Positions 54,172 through 63,752 of a stretch of 64,000 bases of DNA are shown here, piece by piece. Source of the DNA: an uncultured Veillonella sp. (GTDB lineage: Bacteria; Bacillota; Negativicutes; Veillonellales; Veillonellaceae); NCBI RefSeq assembly GCF_934230905.1, contig NZ_CAKQFJ010000008.1, forward strand, positions 1 to 64,000, in the 5' to 3' direction. The notes under the pieces were generated by a model. That model made no database searches. It was given only the letters and a program-made list of their open reading frames with translations, and was not told the origin of the DNA. The stretch's first letter is position 1, and each line of letters begins with the position of its first letter. The translations under genes were made by a program, and so were the position numbers.

Positions 54172-57100
54172 ATGACCACAGAAGCAAAAAAAGTACTCGT
54201 AATTGGTTCTGGTCCAATTATTATCGGCCAAGCAGCAGAATTTGACTATGCTGGTACACAAGCGTGCCGTTCCCTTCGTGAAGAAGGCTATAAGGTAGTA
54301 TTGGTTAACTCTAACCCTGCTACAATCATGACAGATACAGATATTGCAGACCGTGTATATGTAGAACCTATTAGCCTTGAATTCGTAACGGAAGTTATAA
54401 AAAAAGAACGCCCTTGGGGCTTATTGGCAACATTGGGTGGCCAAGTAGGTCTTAATATGGCCGTTCAATTATCCGAAGCGGGCGTACTGGAAGAGTATGG
54501 CGTTAAGTTGCTTGGTACGACATTAGAAGCTATTAAACATGCAGAAGATCGCGAACTATTCAAGGAAGCGATGAAGGACATCAATCAACCAGTTCCTGAG
54601 TCTGACATTTTTAATGATCTTGAAGAAGCGGTGGCGTTTGCTAATCGTATTGGTTATCCTGTTATCATTCGACCTGCGTATACCTTGGGTGGTACTGGTG
54701 GTGGTATTGCAAATAATGAAGACGAAATGTATGAAATTACTCGTCGAGGTTTGAAACTTTCACCAATTCACCAAATCTTGGCGGAACGCTCCGTTGCAGG
54801 TTGGAAAGAAATTGAATATGAAGTCATGCGTGATAGTGCAGATAACTGTATCATCGTATGTAACATGGAAAATATTGACCCTGTAGGCGTACATACGGGT
54901 GACTCCATTGTTGTGGCACCAAGCCAAACATTGAACGATATTCAATACCAAATGCTTCGTACTGCATCTGTAGATATTATTCGCTACTTGAAAATTGAAG
55001 GTGGTTGTAACGTACAATATGCATTGAATCCGGATAGCAACGAATATATCGTTATCGAAGTAAACCCTCGTGTATCTCGTTCCTCTGCATTGGCATCTAA
55101 AGCAACAGGCTATCCAATCGCAAAGGTAGCTGCAAAAATTGCAGTTGGCATGACATTGGATCAAATTACAAATGCTGTAACAGGCGAAACAAAAGCTTGC
55201 TTTGAACCAACACTTGACTATGTGGTAACTAAATTCCCACGTTGGCCATTTGAAAAATTTAATTTGGCAGACCGCACATTGGGTACCCAAATGAAGGCGA
55301 CTGGCGAAGTTATGGCTATCGACCGTACATTGGAAGGTTCTTTATTGAAAGCTATTCGCTCCTTGGAAATCGGTTTAGATCATATTGAGCTTAAGAAAAT
55401 TGCTCATGAATCCATGGAACAATTGATTGAGCGTTTACATTTAGTTGATGATGAACGTATCTATGTGGTAGCTGAAGCACTTCGCAAAGGTATTAGCGTA
55501 GAAAAAATTCATTACATTACAAAAATTGATACATTTTTTATTGAAAAGATTAAAAATATTGTTAATGTAGAAAAAGCGTTAACTGAAAATGGTTTGACTC
55601 AAGACGTATTGCGTCTAGCTAAACGTTATTCATTCCCTGATACTGTTATTGCACGTTATGCAAATACTACAGCAGACGAAGTAAAAGCAAAACGTAATGA
55701 ATGGAATATTCTTCCAACTTATAAATATGTAGATACATGTGCTGCTGAATTTGAGTCTAAAACACCATACTATTACAGTGCATATGCTCAAGAAGACGAA
55801 GTTAAACCATTAGGTGGAAAATCTGTTGTCGTACTTGGTTCTGGCCCTATCCGTATTGGTCAAGGCGTAGAATTTGATTATTGTTCGGTACATTCTTCTT
55901 GGGCTCTTCGTAAAGCGGGTTATCAATCTATTATGATTAACAATAACCCTGAAACTGTATCTACGGATTTTGATATTTCCGATTCTCTATACTTCGAACC
56001 ATTAACAGTGGACGATGTTATGGAAATCATTGATAAAGAACAACCAGCTGGCGTCATTGCTCAATTCGGTGGTCAAACTGCTATCAACTTGGCAGGTCCT
56101 TTGGCTAAACGGGGTGTAAAAATTCTAGGTACATCTGTAGATAGCATTGATATGGCGGAAGATCGTGAACGTTTTGATGAATTATTAGCTAAACTTGGTA
56201 TTCCTCGTCCGGTAGGGGCTCTTGTTACCTCTGATGAAGAGGCACAAGAAGCGGCTAAGAAATTGAAATATCCATTGATTGTACGTCCTTCATATGTACT
56301 AGGTGGTCGTGCGATGGAAATTGTATATAACGATAAAGAACTTGACGTATATATGAAGGAAGCCGTAGTAGCATCTAAGGAACATCCAGTCCTTATCGAC
56401 CGTTATATGGTTGGTATGGAGGTAGAGGTTGACGCTATTTCCGATGGTACTGATGTATGTATCCCTGGCATTATGGAACAAATCGAACGCGCCGGTGTTC
56501 ATTCTGGCGATTCCATGGCGGTTTACCCAGCACAACATTTAAGCCAAGAAATTATTGATCAAATCGTAGACTATACACGTCGTATTGCCATTGGCCTTAA
56601 TGTTAAGGGGGTTCTTAATATTCAATATATCGTGGCTGATGGCGAACTTAATGTAATCGAAGTTAACCCTCGTTCTAGTCGTACTGTACCATTTATTTCC
56701 AAAGTTACAGGTATCAATATGGTAGAATGTGCAACGCGTATTGCTCTTGGTGAAAGCTTAAAAGGCTTAGGCTTACCATTAGGACTTGTACCTAATAAAC
56801 CATATGTAGCTGTCAAAGCACCGGTATTCTCCTTCTCCAAAATGGGCCTTGTAGAAATTGCTCTTGGACCTGAAATGAAATCTACTGGTGAAGTAATGGG
56901 GATTGGTCGAACTTATTCTGAAGCATTGTTTAAAGCTATTAATGGTGCAAACATGCGTATCCCTGAAGATGGTACGATTCTCATGACTGTAGCAGATCGT
57001 GATAAAGCAGAAGCTTGTGAACTTGCAAAAGGTTTCATCGACCTTGGCTATCATATTGAAGCTACTGGTGGTACTGGTAAGTATTTTATTGAACATGGTG

Positions 57101-57372
57101 TTAACTGTAAGGTGGTTAATAAAATTCACGAAGGTGAAGATAACTGTGCCGACCATATTCGTCAAGATAAGGTGGACCTTGTACTTAATACATTGACAGC
57201 TGGTAAACGTCCTGAACGTGAAGGTTTCCAATTGCGTCGTCTTGCTGTAGAAATGGGGACACCATGCTTAACAAGTCTTGATACAGCTCGTGAAGTATTG
57301 CGTGTTGTAGCAAACCGTAAAGACGATGCTAATTATCATGTAGAAGCATTACAAGATTTTGAATTGGAGTAG
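54172..57372 (+). CDS. carB: CarB, carbamoyl-phosphate synthase large subunit
   Basis: 1066 residues, the full-length enzyme with two homologous halves. Each begins with the same motif (KVLVIGSGPIIIGQAAEFDYAG; SVVVLGSGPIRIGQGVEFDY) and an ATP-grasp fold (YPVIIRPAYTLGGTGGG; YPLIVRPSYVLGGRAM). A C-terminal MGS-like domain (about 935-1066, GYHIEATGGTGKYF) is the allosteric site in other bacteria, where UMP or ornithine bind. Confidence 0.98.
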   Translation: MTTEAKKVLVIGSGPIIIGQAAEFDYAGTQACRSLREEGYKVVLVNSNPATIMTDTDIADRVYVEPISLEFVTEVIKKERPWGLLATLGGQVGLNMAVQLSEAGVLEEYGVKLLGTTLEAIKHAEDRELFKEAMKDINQPVPESDIFNDLEEAVAFANRIGYPVIIRPAYTLGGTGGGIANNEDEMYEITRRGLKLSPIHQILAERSVAGWKEIEYEVMRDSADNCIIVCNMENIDPVGVHTGDSIVVAPSQTLNDIQYQMLRTASVDIIRYLKIEGGCNVQYALNPDSNEYIVIEVNPRVSRSSALASKATGYPIAKVAAKIAVGMTLDQITNAVTGETKACFEPTLDYVVTKFPRWPFEKFNLADRTLGTQMKATGEVMAIDRTLEGSLLKAIRSLEIGLDHIELKKIAHESMEQLIERLHLVDDERIYVVAEALRKGISVEKIHYITKIDTFFIEKIKNIVNVEKALTENGLTQDVLRLAKRYSFPDTVIARYANTTADEVKAKRNEWNILPTYKYVDTCAAEFESKTPYYYSAYAQEDEVKPLGGKSVVVLGSGPIRIGQGVEFDYCSVHSSWALRKAGYQSIMINNNPETVSTDFDISDSLYFEPLTVDDVMEIIDKEQPAGVIAQFGGQTAINLAGPLAKRGVKILGTSVDSIDMAEDRERFDELLAKLGIPRPVGALVTSDEEAQEAAKKLKYPLIVRPSYVLGGRAMEIVYNDKELDVYMKEAVVASKEHPVLIDRYMVGMEVEVDAISDGTDVCIPGIMEQIERAGVHSGDSMAVYPAQHLSQEIIDQIVDYTRRIAIGLNVKGVLNIQYIVADGELNVIEVNPRSSRTVPFISKVTGINMVECATRIALGESLKGLGLPLGLVPNKPYVAVKAPVFSFSKMGLVEIALGPEMKSTGEVMGIGRTYSEALFKAINGANMRIPEDGTILMTVADRDKAEACELAKGFIDLGYHIEATGGTGKYFIEHGVNCKVVNKIHEGEDNCADHIRQDKVDLVLNTLTAGKRPEREGFQLRRLAVEMGTPCLTSLDTAREVLRVVANRKDDANYHVEALQDFELE

Positions 57373-57376
57373 TACC

Positions 57377-58144
57377 ATGAGTGGCTATGTAGAACAGGGC
57401 GAAGTCGTTCGCAATGAGCAAATAGGTTCTGATGTGTGGATTATGGATGTTCACGCACCAAAACAAGCAGCAGAAGCAAAGGTAGGGCAGTTTTGTAATG
57501 TTCGCGTAGCGGACTCTACGGCGCCATTATTGCGTCGTCCTATTAGTTATGCTGGATTTGATGCACAAAAGGGTATTATTACCCTTTTGTATCGTGTCGT
57601 AGGTAAGGGGACGGATCTTATGACTCATCTCGTACCTGGTGACACATTAGATTGTTTAGGCCCTTTGGGCGAACCTTTTGTAACATCTAAGAATATGCTA
57701 CTTGTAGGTGGTGGTGTTGGTATCGCACCGATGCTATGTATCGCATCCCATCTGCAAAAAGGTGAAGAAGCACAAGTTATTCTTGGTTTTAGAAATGAAA
57801 GCGAGACCTTCTGGGCAGACTTATTCAAAGATATGCCCGTTAAAGTGCATATTACTACTGATGATGGTAGCGTAGGGACGAAAGGTTTTCCTACAGCTAT
57901 TATGCCTGACTTAATTAAGTCTAATTCATTTACTTCTGTTATGACTTGCGGACCGACGCCAATGATGAAAGGTGTGGCACAAGTTGCTAAAGAGCTCAAT
58001 GTGCCATGCCAAGTATCTCTTGAAGAGCGCATGGGATGTGGTACAGGTGGTTGTTTAGGTTGTGCATGTGATGGTGTAGGTGGTAAGCGCTATAAGGTTT
58101 GTAAGGATGGTCCTGTATTCCCCGCTGAGGAGGTGTTTTTTTAA
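57377..58144 (+). CDS. pyrK: PyrK, dihydroorotate dehydrogenase electron-transfer subunit
   Basis: 255 residues from the ATG at 57377; a TTG-started frame from 57359 overlaps carB. The FAD region LLRRPISYAGF and VGGGVGIAPMLCIAS precede the Cys-rich [2Fe-2S] motif MGCGTGGCLGCACDGVG ... YKVCKDGP. Together with PyrD it makes an NAD-dependent type 1B enzyme. It shares TAATG with pyrD. Confidence 0.96.
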   Translation: MSGYVEQGEVVRNEQIGSDVWIMDVHAPKQAAEAKVGQFCNVRVADSTAPLLRRPISYAGFDAQKGIITLLYRVVGKGTDLMTHLVPGDTLDCLGPLGEPFVTSKNMLLVGGGVGIAPMLCIASHLQKGEEAQVILGFRNESETFWADLFKDMPVKVHITTDDGSVGTKGFPTAIMPDLIKSNSFTSVMTCGPTPMMKGVAQVAKELNVPCQVSLEERMGCGTGGCLGCACDGVGGKRYKVCKDGPVFPAEEVFF

Positions 58145-59091
58145 TGAGTGAACGCGATTTAAATAACACCGTTGCACCTAATCCAAAACTTGCTGTAGAT
58201 TACTGCGGTATTAAGATGAAGAACCCTATTATCGCTGCATCTGGTACTTTTGGTAATGGTCCTGAATATGCTAGTTATTTAGACCTTAGCAATGAAGTAG
58301 GGGCAATTTCTGTGAAAGGATTAACTCCTAAAGGTCGTCATGGTAATCCAGGGCCTCGTATAGCCGAAACTCCATCCGGTGTACTGAACTGCATTGGTCT
58401 TGAAAATCCTGGAGCAGAACATTTTGTAACGGATATTTTACCAGGACTAAAGAAATATGACGTACCATTACTTGCGAATATGTCCGCTAGTACGGTAGAG
58501 GAATTTTCGTGGATGGCAGAGACTTTATCCGTAGACGGTATTGCGGGCCTTGAGGTTAATGTTTCTTGTCCTAATGTAGCCTGTGAAGGAATGGCATTTG
58601 GTGTTGATCCGAAGGTGGTTGAACAGGTTACAAAGGCAGTTCGTAAAGTCACTGATAAGCCAGTTATTGTTAAGCTTTCACCGAATGTAACAGATATTGT
58701 GGAAATTGCAAAGGCTGTAGAATCCGGTGGTGGTAATGGAGTAAGCCTTATCAATACATTGTTAGGCATGGCTATTGATATTCATCGTCGTAAACCTTTA
58801 TTAGGAAATATTTATGGAGGTCTATCTGGCCCAGCTGTAAAACCTGTAGCACTCCGTATGGTACATCAAGTGTATAAGGGCGTTACTATTCCTATTATAG
58901 GACTTGGTGGTATTATGAGTGGTACCGATGCTATTGAATTTATGATGGCTGGTGCACAGGCTGTACAAGTTGGCACAGCTACAATGGTAGATCCAACTGC
59001 TATCTCACGTATTGCTCGTGAAATGGGCGATTATGTAGAACAATATAATCTGAATAGCATTACTGACATTGTTGGTGCAGTGCATCAATAG
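58144..59091 (+). CDS. pyrD: PyrD, dihydroorotate dehydrogenase (type 1B)
   Basis: 315 residues. The FMN barrel shows AASGTFGNGPEYASY, the active-site Cys142 in NVSCPNVACEG, and GGNGVSLINTLLGMAID, typical of the 1B class that pairs with PyrK. It is the last gene of the operon; pyrE and pyrF, which often follow, are absent and must lie elsewhere. A strong terminator follows. Confidence 0.97.
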   Translation: MSERDLNNTVAPNPKLAVDYCGIKMKNPIIAASGTFGNGPEYASYLDLSNEVGAISVKGLTPKGRHGNPGPRIAETPSGVLNCIGLENPGAEHFVTDILPGLKKYDVPLLANMSASTVEEFSWMAETLSVDGIAGLEVNVSCPNVACEGMAFGVDPKVVEQVTKAVRKVTDKPVIVKLSPNVTDIVEIAKAVESGGGNGVSLINTLLGMAIDIHRRKPLLGNIYGGLSGPAVKPVALRMVHQVYKGVTIPIIGLGGIMSGTDAIEFMMAGAQAVQVGTATMVDPTAISRIAREMGDYVEQYNLNSITDIVGAVHQ

Positions 59092-59107
59092 TAGTTTAGT
59101 CACAAAT

Positions 59108-59146
59108 AAAAAGCAGGAAATTAGCTATGCTAGTTTCCTGCTTTTT
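59108..59146. terminator. Bidirectional terminator between pyrD and the LysR gene
   Basis: AAAAAGCAGGAAATTAGC and GCTAGTTTCCTGCTTTTT pair over about 18 bp (one wobble) around a TAT loop. A-tract on one side and T-tract on the other allow termination of both converging genes. Confidence 0.92.
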
Positions 59147-59185
59147 ATATATGGCGCTGTTTTGTATCAATTATTGGTAAGTATA

Positions 59186-60076
59186 TTATACATAAGCTTT
59201 GTAGAAATCTATAAATTGTTGAGCTACAGGAGAAAGGGCATGTCCTTTTAACGTGATAAATGCTTTTTTATAATCTCCAGAAAACTCGGGTAGTTTGACT
59301 CGTGACATTTTTCTATGGTTAACCATTTCCTTGGTATCCATAGGGACGAGTGCAACGGTGCGACCAGAAGAGGCCCATTCAATGGCTGATGTTTTAGTTG
59401 TCGTAATGGCACTAACATTAAGATGTTCCATATCAGTTAAGGAAGATTGCATAATCATTCTTACGGACCCACCAGATAAGGAGAGGGGACATTGTTTAAT
59501 ATCATCCCAAGTGATGGTATCGTGTTCTCGATCAGTCCAAAATACGTCACGTCTAAATAGTGCATACAAATGCTCTTCCTGTGTTAAAAGAATATCAAAC
59601 TTTTCTGTATCCACCATTTGAATATTAGCGATTCCTATTTCTGCACTACCGCTAATAAGTTGGTTGACTACATTGGTCATTAAACCTTCGTAGATTTCAA
59701 AATGTACAGAAGGATATTTCATGGAAAATGCTGGTAAATATTGTTGTACAATTGGTGTAGAACGAGAGGCAGAGGTAGCAATACGTAAGGTGCCTTCGAT
59801 GCGTGAGTTTAACTGTTGTACTGCATTATATGTAGATTCTTCAATCGAGCATAATTGCTGCGCTTTTTCATAAAAAATTTTTCCTGCATCGGTCAGTTGT
59901 AAATTGGAACCTCGTTGACCTCTTTTAATATTGATTAATTGAGCTCCAAATTCTGCTTCTAAATATTTTAATTGCTTACTCAAAGCTGGTTGTGTAATAT
60001 GGAGAATTTCTGCAGCTTGAGTCATATTGCCTGTTTGAACGAGGGTTATAAAGTTGTGATAGTATGATGTGTCCAT
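59186..60076 (-). CDS. LysR-family transcriptional regulator
   Basis: 296 residues, the usual length. The N-terminal winged helix-turn-helix (residues about 1-60) shows NMTQAAEILHITQPALSKQLKYLEAEFG, and the rest is the LysR substrate-binding domain (LRIATSASRSTPIVQQYLP onwards). The target and inducer are unknown. It converges on pyrD and diverges from the small gene at 60266, whose promoter region it might control. A TATAAT-like -10 on the minus strand lies at 60088-60093. Confidence 0.92.
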   Translation of the reverse strand: MDTSYYHNFITLVQTGNMTQAAEILHITQPALSKQLKYLEAEFGAQLINIKRGQRGSNLQLTDAGKIFYEKAQQLCSIEESTYNAVQQLNSRIEGTLRIATSASRSTPIVQQYLPAFSMKYPSVHFEIYEGLMTNVVNQLISGSAEIGIANIQMVDTEKFDILLTQEEHLYALFRRDVFWTDREHDTITWDDIKQCPLSLSGGSVRMIMQSSLTDMEHLNVSAITTTKTSAIEWASSGRTVALVPMDTKEMVNHRKMSRVKLPEFSGDYKKAFITLKGHALSPVAQQFIDFYKAYV

Positions 60077-60140
60077 AAAATCCCCCTATTATACACAAAT
60101 CATGATAATTAAAATTTATAATAAAAAAAAGAATAGTTAT

Positions 60141-60169
60141 TTTACCTTTTAACAAAAGTGATATATACT
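60141..60169 (+). promoter_or_regulatory. Promoter of the small basic protein gene
   Basis: TTTACC at 60141-60146 and TATACT at 60164-60169, 17 bp apart. The predicted start near 60176 gives a leader of about 90 nt. Confidence 0.55.
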
Positions 60170-60185
60170 ATATATATTAAGGAGA

Positions 60186-60247
60186 TAAAGCGAAACAAAA
60201 GTCGCTTTAATCTTCTCATTAATATTTTTGATATAGTTACAGTAACT
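60186..60247 (+). promoter_or_regulatory. Leader with hairpin and palindrome before the small gene
   Basis: A perfect 8-bp hairpin TAAAGCGA / TCGCTTTA lies at 60186-60209, and a 13-bp palindrome AGTTAC-A-GTAACT at 60235-60247. Neither has a T-tract. A GGAG at 60181-60184 has no start codon at normal distance. The leader looks structured for its length; a regulatory role is inferred. Confidence 0.45.
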
Positions 60248-60265
60248 AAGAAAGTGGGTATTACT

Positions 60266-60451
60266 ATGGGCGTAGTAAAAAGAACATTAAGCAAAGCAAT
60301 CCGTAATTGGGAAGCACGTAGATTAATGACCGCACATAATGCAATTAGCCGCAAAAAACAAGTAGAACGTGTATGGCCACATCCATTGACAAATGAAAAA
60401 CGTCACGAGTTGAATCAAGGCATTAATGGTTTGGTTCATAGTGATAACTAA
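60266..60451 (+). CDS. Small basic protein of unknown function (61 aa)
   Basis: 61 residues from the ATG at 60266; GTG at 60254 is a possible start four codons earlier. The sequence is strongly basic (many Lys/Arg, two Trp, no Cys), with an opening helix VVKRTLSKAIRNWEARRLM and a second charged segment AISRKKQVERVWPH. I do not recognise the family. It has its own promoter and an unusual leader, and no membrane segment or signal. A nucleic-acid-binding role is conceivable from charge alone. Confidence 0.6.
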   Translation: MGVVKRTLSKAIRNWEARRLMTAHNAISRKKQVERVWPHPLTNEKRHELNQGINGLVHSDN

Positions 60452-60479
60452 TTGCTTACTATACAAGTTTGTTTGATAC

Positions 60480-61130
60480 TTAGTTTAGTGGTAGTACCAC
60501 TTCGATAGCATTTAATACAATACAAGTTGCAGCTCCATGACTCATGTCTTGGAGCTCTTTTTGTATGTGTTCTATATCATTTAAGGGTACTAGAATTGTA
60601 AGTTCTATCTGTTCACCAAATGCAGCTTCATAATGTAGTTGTGCATCTTGTAAATATCGCTCCAATGATCCATATAATGCATAATCGATTGTTGTTTGTA
60701 ATTGTACACGTGTTGTGTGTAATTCTTTTGGAGCAAGTTGTAATGTTTCAGAGACAGAGTGGGAATATGCACGAATTAATCCGCCAGCGCCTAATTTTAT
60801 GCCGCCAAAGTATCGTGTTACGACAACAGCTACATTTGTAATACCTGTCTTTTTTAATACTTCAAGCATAGGCTTACCCGCAGTGCCCGACGGTTCACCA
60901 TTGTCGGATGAGCGTTGTTGTTCCTGCTTTGGTCCTAATGCATAGGCAGTGCAATTATGTCGCGCATCCCAAAATTCTTTGTTAATCCGATTAATAAAGG
61001 CTTGTGCCTCAGTTTCGGTACTACATGGACATATTGTAGTAATAAACCTAGATTTTTCTACGATATATTCGTGGCGAAATTCATTAGCTACGGATATAAA
61101 TTCTATTGTAGGGCTTGTTGTTTCAGGCAT
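60480..61130 (-). CDS. YigZ/IMPACT-family protein
   Basis: 216 residues from the minus-strand ATG at 61130, which has GGAGGTGA in front; a frame from 61148 would contain that box. The IMPACT N-terminal domain shows KSRFITTICPCSTETEAQAFI, ARHNCTAYALG, SSDNGEPSGTAGKPML and VVVTRYFGGIKLGAGGL. A C-terminal DUF1949 domain follows. The bacterial role is not settled; eukaryotic IMPACT regulates translation. Convergent with the small gene at 60266, with no clear terminator between. Confidence 0.93.
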   Translation of the reverse strand: MPETTSPTIEFISVANEFRHEYIVEKSRFITTICPCSTETEAQAFINRINKEFWDARHNCTAYALGPKQEQQRSSDNGEPSGTAGKPMLEVLKKTGITNVAVVVTRYFGGIKLGAGGLIRAYSHSVSETLQLAPKELHTTRVQLQTTIDYALYGSLERYLQDAQLHYEAAFGEQIELTILVPLNDIEHIQKELQDMSHGAATCIVLNAIEVVLPLN

Positions 61131-61326
61131 TTTCTCACCTCCGCTCATATTTTTACTATATTATTTATTCATCATCATCACTTTATTATAAGCTATATAT
61201 AAACATTATGTATAGCTTATTAACACTAATGGTTAATAATATATTTGTATAATATATAATATTCACAAGTACAAGCACGAAGTCTTTTATATAGAAGAAA
61301 TAACTCCCGCTAATTTTAGTAGGATA
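61131..61326. other. Intergenic region with two overlapping inverted repeats
   Basis: Between the divergent YigZ and copper ATPase genes. ATAAGCTATA (61188-61197) pairs with TATAGCTTAT (61211-61220), and TTATTAAC (61217-61224) pairs with GTTAATAA (61232-61239); both are perfect and they overlap by 4 bp. No T-tract follows either. No gene is seen. They could be operators or an alternative-fold RNA pair. Confidence 0.5.
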
Positions 61327-61354
61327 TTGACTAATTGAGAATCTATGTTATTAT
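61327..61354 (+). promoter_or_regulatory. Promoter of the copper ATPase gene
   Basis: TTGACT at 61327-61332, a 16-bp spacer and TATTAT at 61349-61354, the latter preceded by TGT as an extended -10. The leader to the ATG at 61462 is about 100 nt. No canonical CopY box (TACANNTGTA) is seen. Confidence 0.5.
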
Positions 61355-61461
61355 AAATAGTAGATATATGAGTATTTATTCATGTGATATATGTTACAAA
61401 TATACTGTGTTTATCATATTTTATGAATTTATGATTTGAATTGTATTGAAGGAAGTTATAT

Positions 61462-63636
61462 ATGAGTACAAAAAAACAAGAGTTTGACATTACGGGTATG
61501 CACTGTGCAGCCTGTGTAAAACGGGTAGAAAACGTCGTATCTAAGGTTGATGGCGTAGCTTCTGTAAAGGTTAACCTACTAACGCGTAAGGGGAGCGTTG
61601 AATTTAAGGATGGCGCTACCGTAGAACCACAACAAATTATCGATGCCATAACGAATATTGGTTTTGGTGCTACTGAAGCGGATGAGACGAAGCAAGAAAT
61701 AGAAAAGGTAAATTTAAAACCCCATATTACACGCCTTATTATTGCTGCTTGTATGGCTGTACCGATGATGATCAATATGACCTTGCATCGTTTTGGTATT
61801 CAAGCGTTGCCGGTTTGGGTTGAATTTGTATTAGCCACTATCGCTCAATTTGGTCCGGGTCTCATGTTCTATAAGAGTGCATGGAGTGCCGTAAAGAATG
61901 GAGCTCTTACGATGGATGTTCTCGTTGTCATGGGAACCAGTGTGGCATATCTGTTTAGTATTTATAACTGGCAGTTCCATCCAGAACTTGGTCCTCATGG
62001 TATTTACTTTGAAACCTCTGCATGGCTTATTACATTTATCCTTCTCGGTAAATTATTAGAAGAGGTTGCTAAGGGGCGTACATCTGAAGCACTCCAAAAA
62101 CTAATTGCTTTGCAACCGGCAACGGCTCATGTGTTGCGAGATGGTGAATTTGTAGATATTCCTACCTCTAAGGTTGTGGCTGGCGATGTTTTACAAGTGC
62201 GCGCTGGTGAAAAGATTCCTGTAGATGGTACTATTACAGAAGGTTACTCTACCGTTGATGAAGCTATGCTTACTGGTGAAAGCTTACCGGTAGAAAAGCA
62301 AGTAGGCTCCGAGGTTATTGGGGCGACTATCAATTTGAGTGGCGCTTTCACAATGGAAGCAAAACGCATTGGTAGCGACACGATGTTATCTCAAATCATT
62401 AAAGTCGTTGAAGAGGCACAAACATCTAAAGCAAGCATTCAACGTATTGCGGATATTGTGGCTCAATACTTTGTACCAACTGTTATTGGCCTTGCTGTAC
62501 TAACTGGTCTCGTGTGGTACTTTATTGTAGGCGATTCTATCAATGTAGCCCTTATTAATGCGACCGCTGTTCTAGTAATCGCTTGTCCTTGTGCACTTGG
62601 CCTTGCAACACCGACATCCATCATGGTAGGTTCTGGCCTTGGCGCAGAACATGGTGTTCTCATTAAGAGTGCGGAATATCTTGAAAAAGCCGGTAAACTC
62701 GATGCTATCGTTATGGATAAAACAGGCACCCTTACACAAGGCGTGCTCGATGTAACGGCTTTCAAAAACTATAGCGGTGATGAAAGTGCGAACATGTCCA
62801 TCATGATGGCCCTCGAAAGTGGTACATCACATCCGATTGCTAAGGCTATGGTTTACTATGGTGAAGATCATGGCTATAAGGGTAAGGCTGTTGAACTTGA
62901 AAGCTTTGGTGATGTACCGGGTAAAGGCTTACAAGGCGCTTATCAAGGTGTGTCTGTACAACTTGGTCATAGCCGTTGGATGAGTGAACTTGGCTATGAT
63001 TTGTCTAAGGTACAAGATGATATTCAACATTTTGAAGAACAAGGTGCATCCGTATCTGTTCTTGCTGTAGATGGTGTTATCAGTGCATTGTGGGCTGTAG
63101 AAGACGAATTGCGTCCTGAAACAATTGATGTGGTTAAGGAATTACGTTCTCAAGGCATTGATGTATGGATGCTCACCGGTGATAATCGACGCACGGCTCA
63201 ATATATTGCTAAACAAGCTGGTATCTCCCACGTTATTGCAGAGGTATTACCTCAAGATAAAGCAAGTAAGGTTAAAGAGTTACAAGATAAAGGCCTTGTA
63301 GTTGGTATGGTCGGCGACGGCATCAATGATGCTCCTGCTCTTGTAACTGCAGATATCGGTTTTGCCATCGGCAGTGGTACAGATATCGCTGTAGAAGCAG
63401 CAGATATCGTTCTTGTGCGCAATGATTTGCATACATTGGTACAAGCCGTACGCCTCAGCCGTAAGACGATGACCAATATTAAACAAAATTTATTCTGGGC
63501 ATTGATCTTTAACTGTATCGGTATTCCTTTGGCTGCTGTAGGTGCCTTGAATCCTATGATTGCAGGTACTGCAATGGCATTTAGTTCCGTTACGGTGGTA
63601 AGTAATTCTCTTCGCTTAAAACGAGCTAAGGTTTAA
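61462..63636 (+). CDS. copA: CopA-type copper-exporting P1B ATPase
   Basis: 724 residues; the ATG follows GAAGGAAG. One N-terminal HMA domain has the metal site GMHCAAC (Cys15, Cys18). Six to eight transmembrane helices contain the copper-path motif CPC (about residues 375-377, in VLVIACPCALGLATP), and the phosphorylation site DKTGT is near residue 419; TGES, SGTSHPIAK, MLTGDN and GDGINDAPAL follow in order. The HMA and CPC motifs point to Cu(I) export. No CopZ chaperone or CsoR/CopY regulator is adjacent. Confidence 0.95.
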   Translation: MSTKKQEFDITGMHCAACVKRVENVVSKVDGVASVKVNLLTRKGSVEFKDGATVEPQQIIDAITNIGFGATEADETKQEIEKVNLKPHITRLIIAACMAVPMMINMTLHRFGIQALPVWVEFVLATIAQFGPGLMFYKSAWSAVKNGALTMDVLVVMGTSVAYLFSIYNWQFHPELGPHGIYFETSAWLITFILLGKLLEEVAKGRTSEALQKLIALQPATAHVLRDGEFVDIPTSKVVAGDVLQVRAGEKIPVDGTITEGYSTVDEAMLTGESLPVEKQVGSEVIGATINLSGAFTMEAKRIGSDTMLSQIIKVVEEAQTSKASIQRIADIVAQYFVPTVIGLAVLTGLVWYFIVGDSINVALINATAVLVIACPCALGLATPTSIMVGSGLGAEHGVLIKSAEYLEKAGKLDAIVMDKTGTLTQGVLDVTAFKNYSGDESANMSIMMALESGTSHPIAKAMVYYGEDHGYKGKAVELESFGDVPGKGLQGAYQGVSVQLGHSRWMSELGYDLSKVQDDIQHFEEQGASVSVLAVDGVISALWAVEDELRPETIDVVKELRSQGIDVWMLTGDNRRTAQYIAKQAGISHVIAEVLPQDKASKVKELQDKGLVVGMVGDGINDAPALVTADIGFAIGSGTDIAVEAADIVLVRNDLHTLVQAVRLSRKTMTNIKQNLFWALIFNCIGIPLAAVGALNPMIAGTAMAFSSVTVVSNSLRLKRAKV

Positions 63637-63665
63637 AGAGATAGTACATTAAGATTATATGTTAC

Positions 63666-63702
63666 GAAGCACTTATACTAACGTATAGGTGCTTCATTTT
63701 TA
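63666..63702 (+). terminator. Terminator after copA
   Basis: GAAGCACTTATAC (63666-63678) pairs with GTATAGGTGCTTC (63683-63695), one wobble, with a TAAC loop and following ATTTTT. Confidence 0.9.
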
Positions 63703-63752
63703 TATATATCTCTAATTCCTATGAAATCAGTGTTTTTAGATAGCTTATAATT

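Noticed and set aside
54760..55290. Minus-strand frame of 176 codons inside carB
   Set aside because: It is a Cys-rich shadow of a highly conserved gene with no family pattern.
60158..60265. Longer form of the small basic protein starting at 60158
   Set aside because: It would begin upstream of the predicted -10 and lacks a ribosome-binding site; the extra residues look like translated leader.
61391..61410. Possible copper operator ahead of copA (ACA-N7-TGT)
   Set aside because: It does not fit the CopY box or a CsoR-type GC-rich palindrome, and this pattern is expected by chance in AT-rich DNA.
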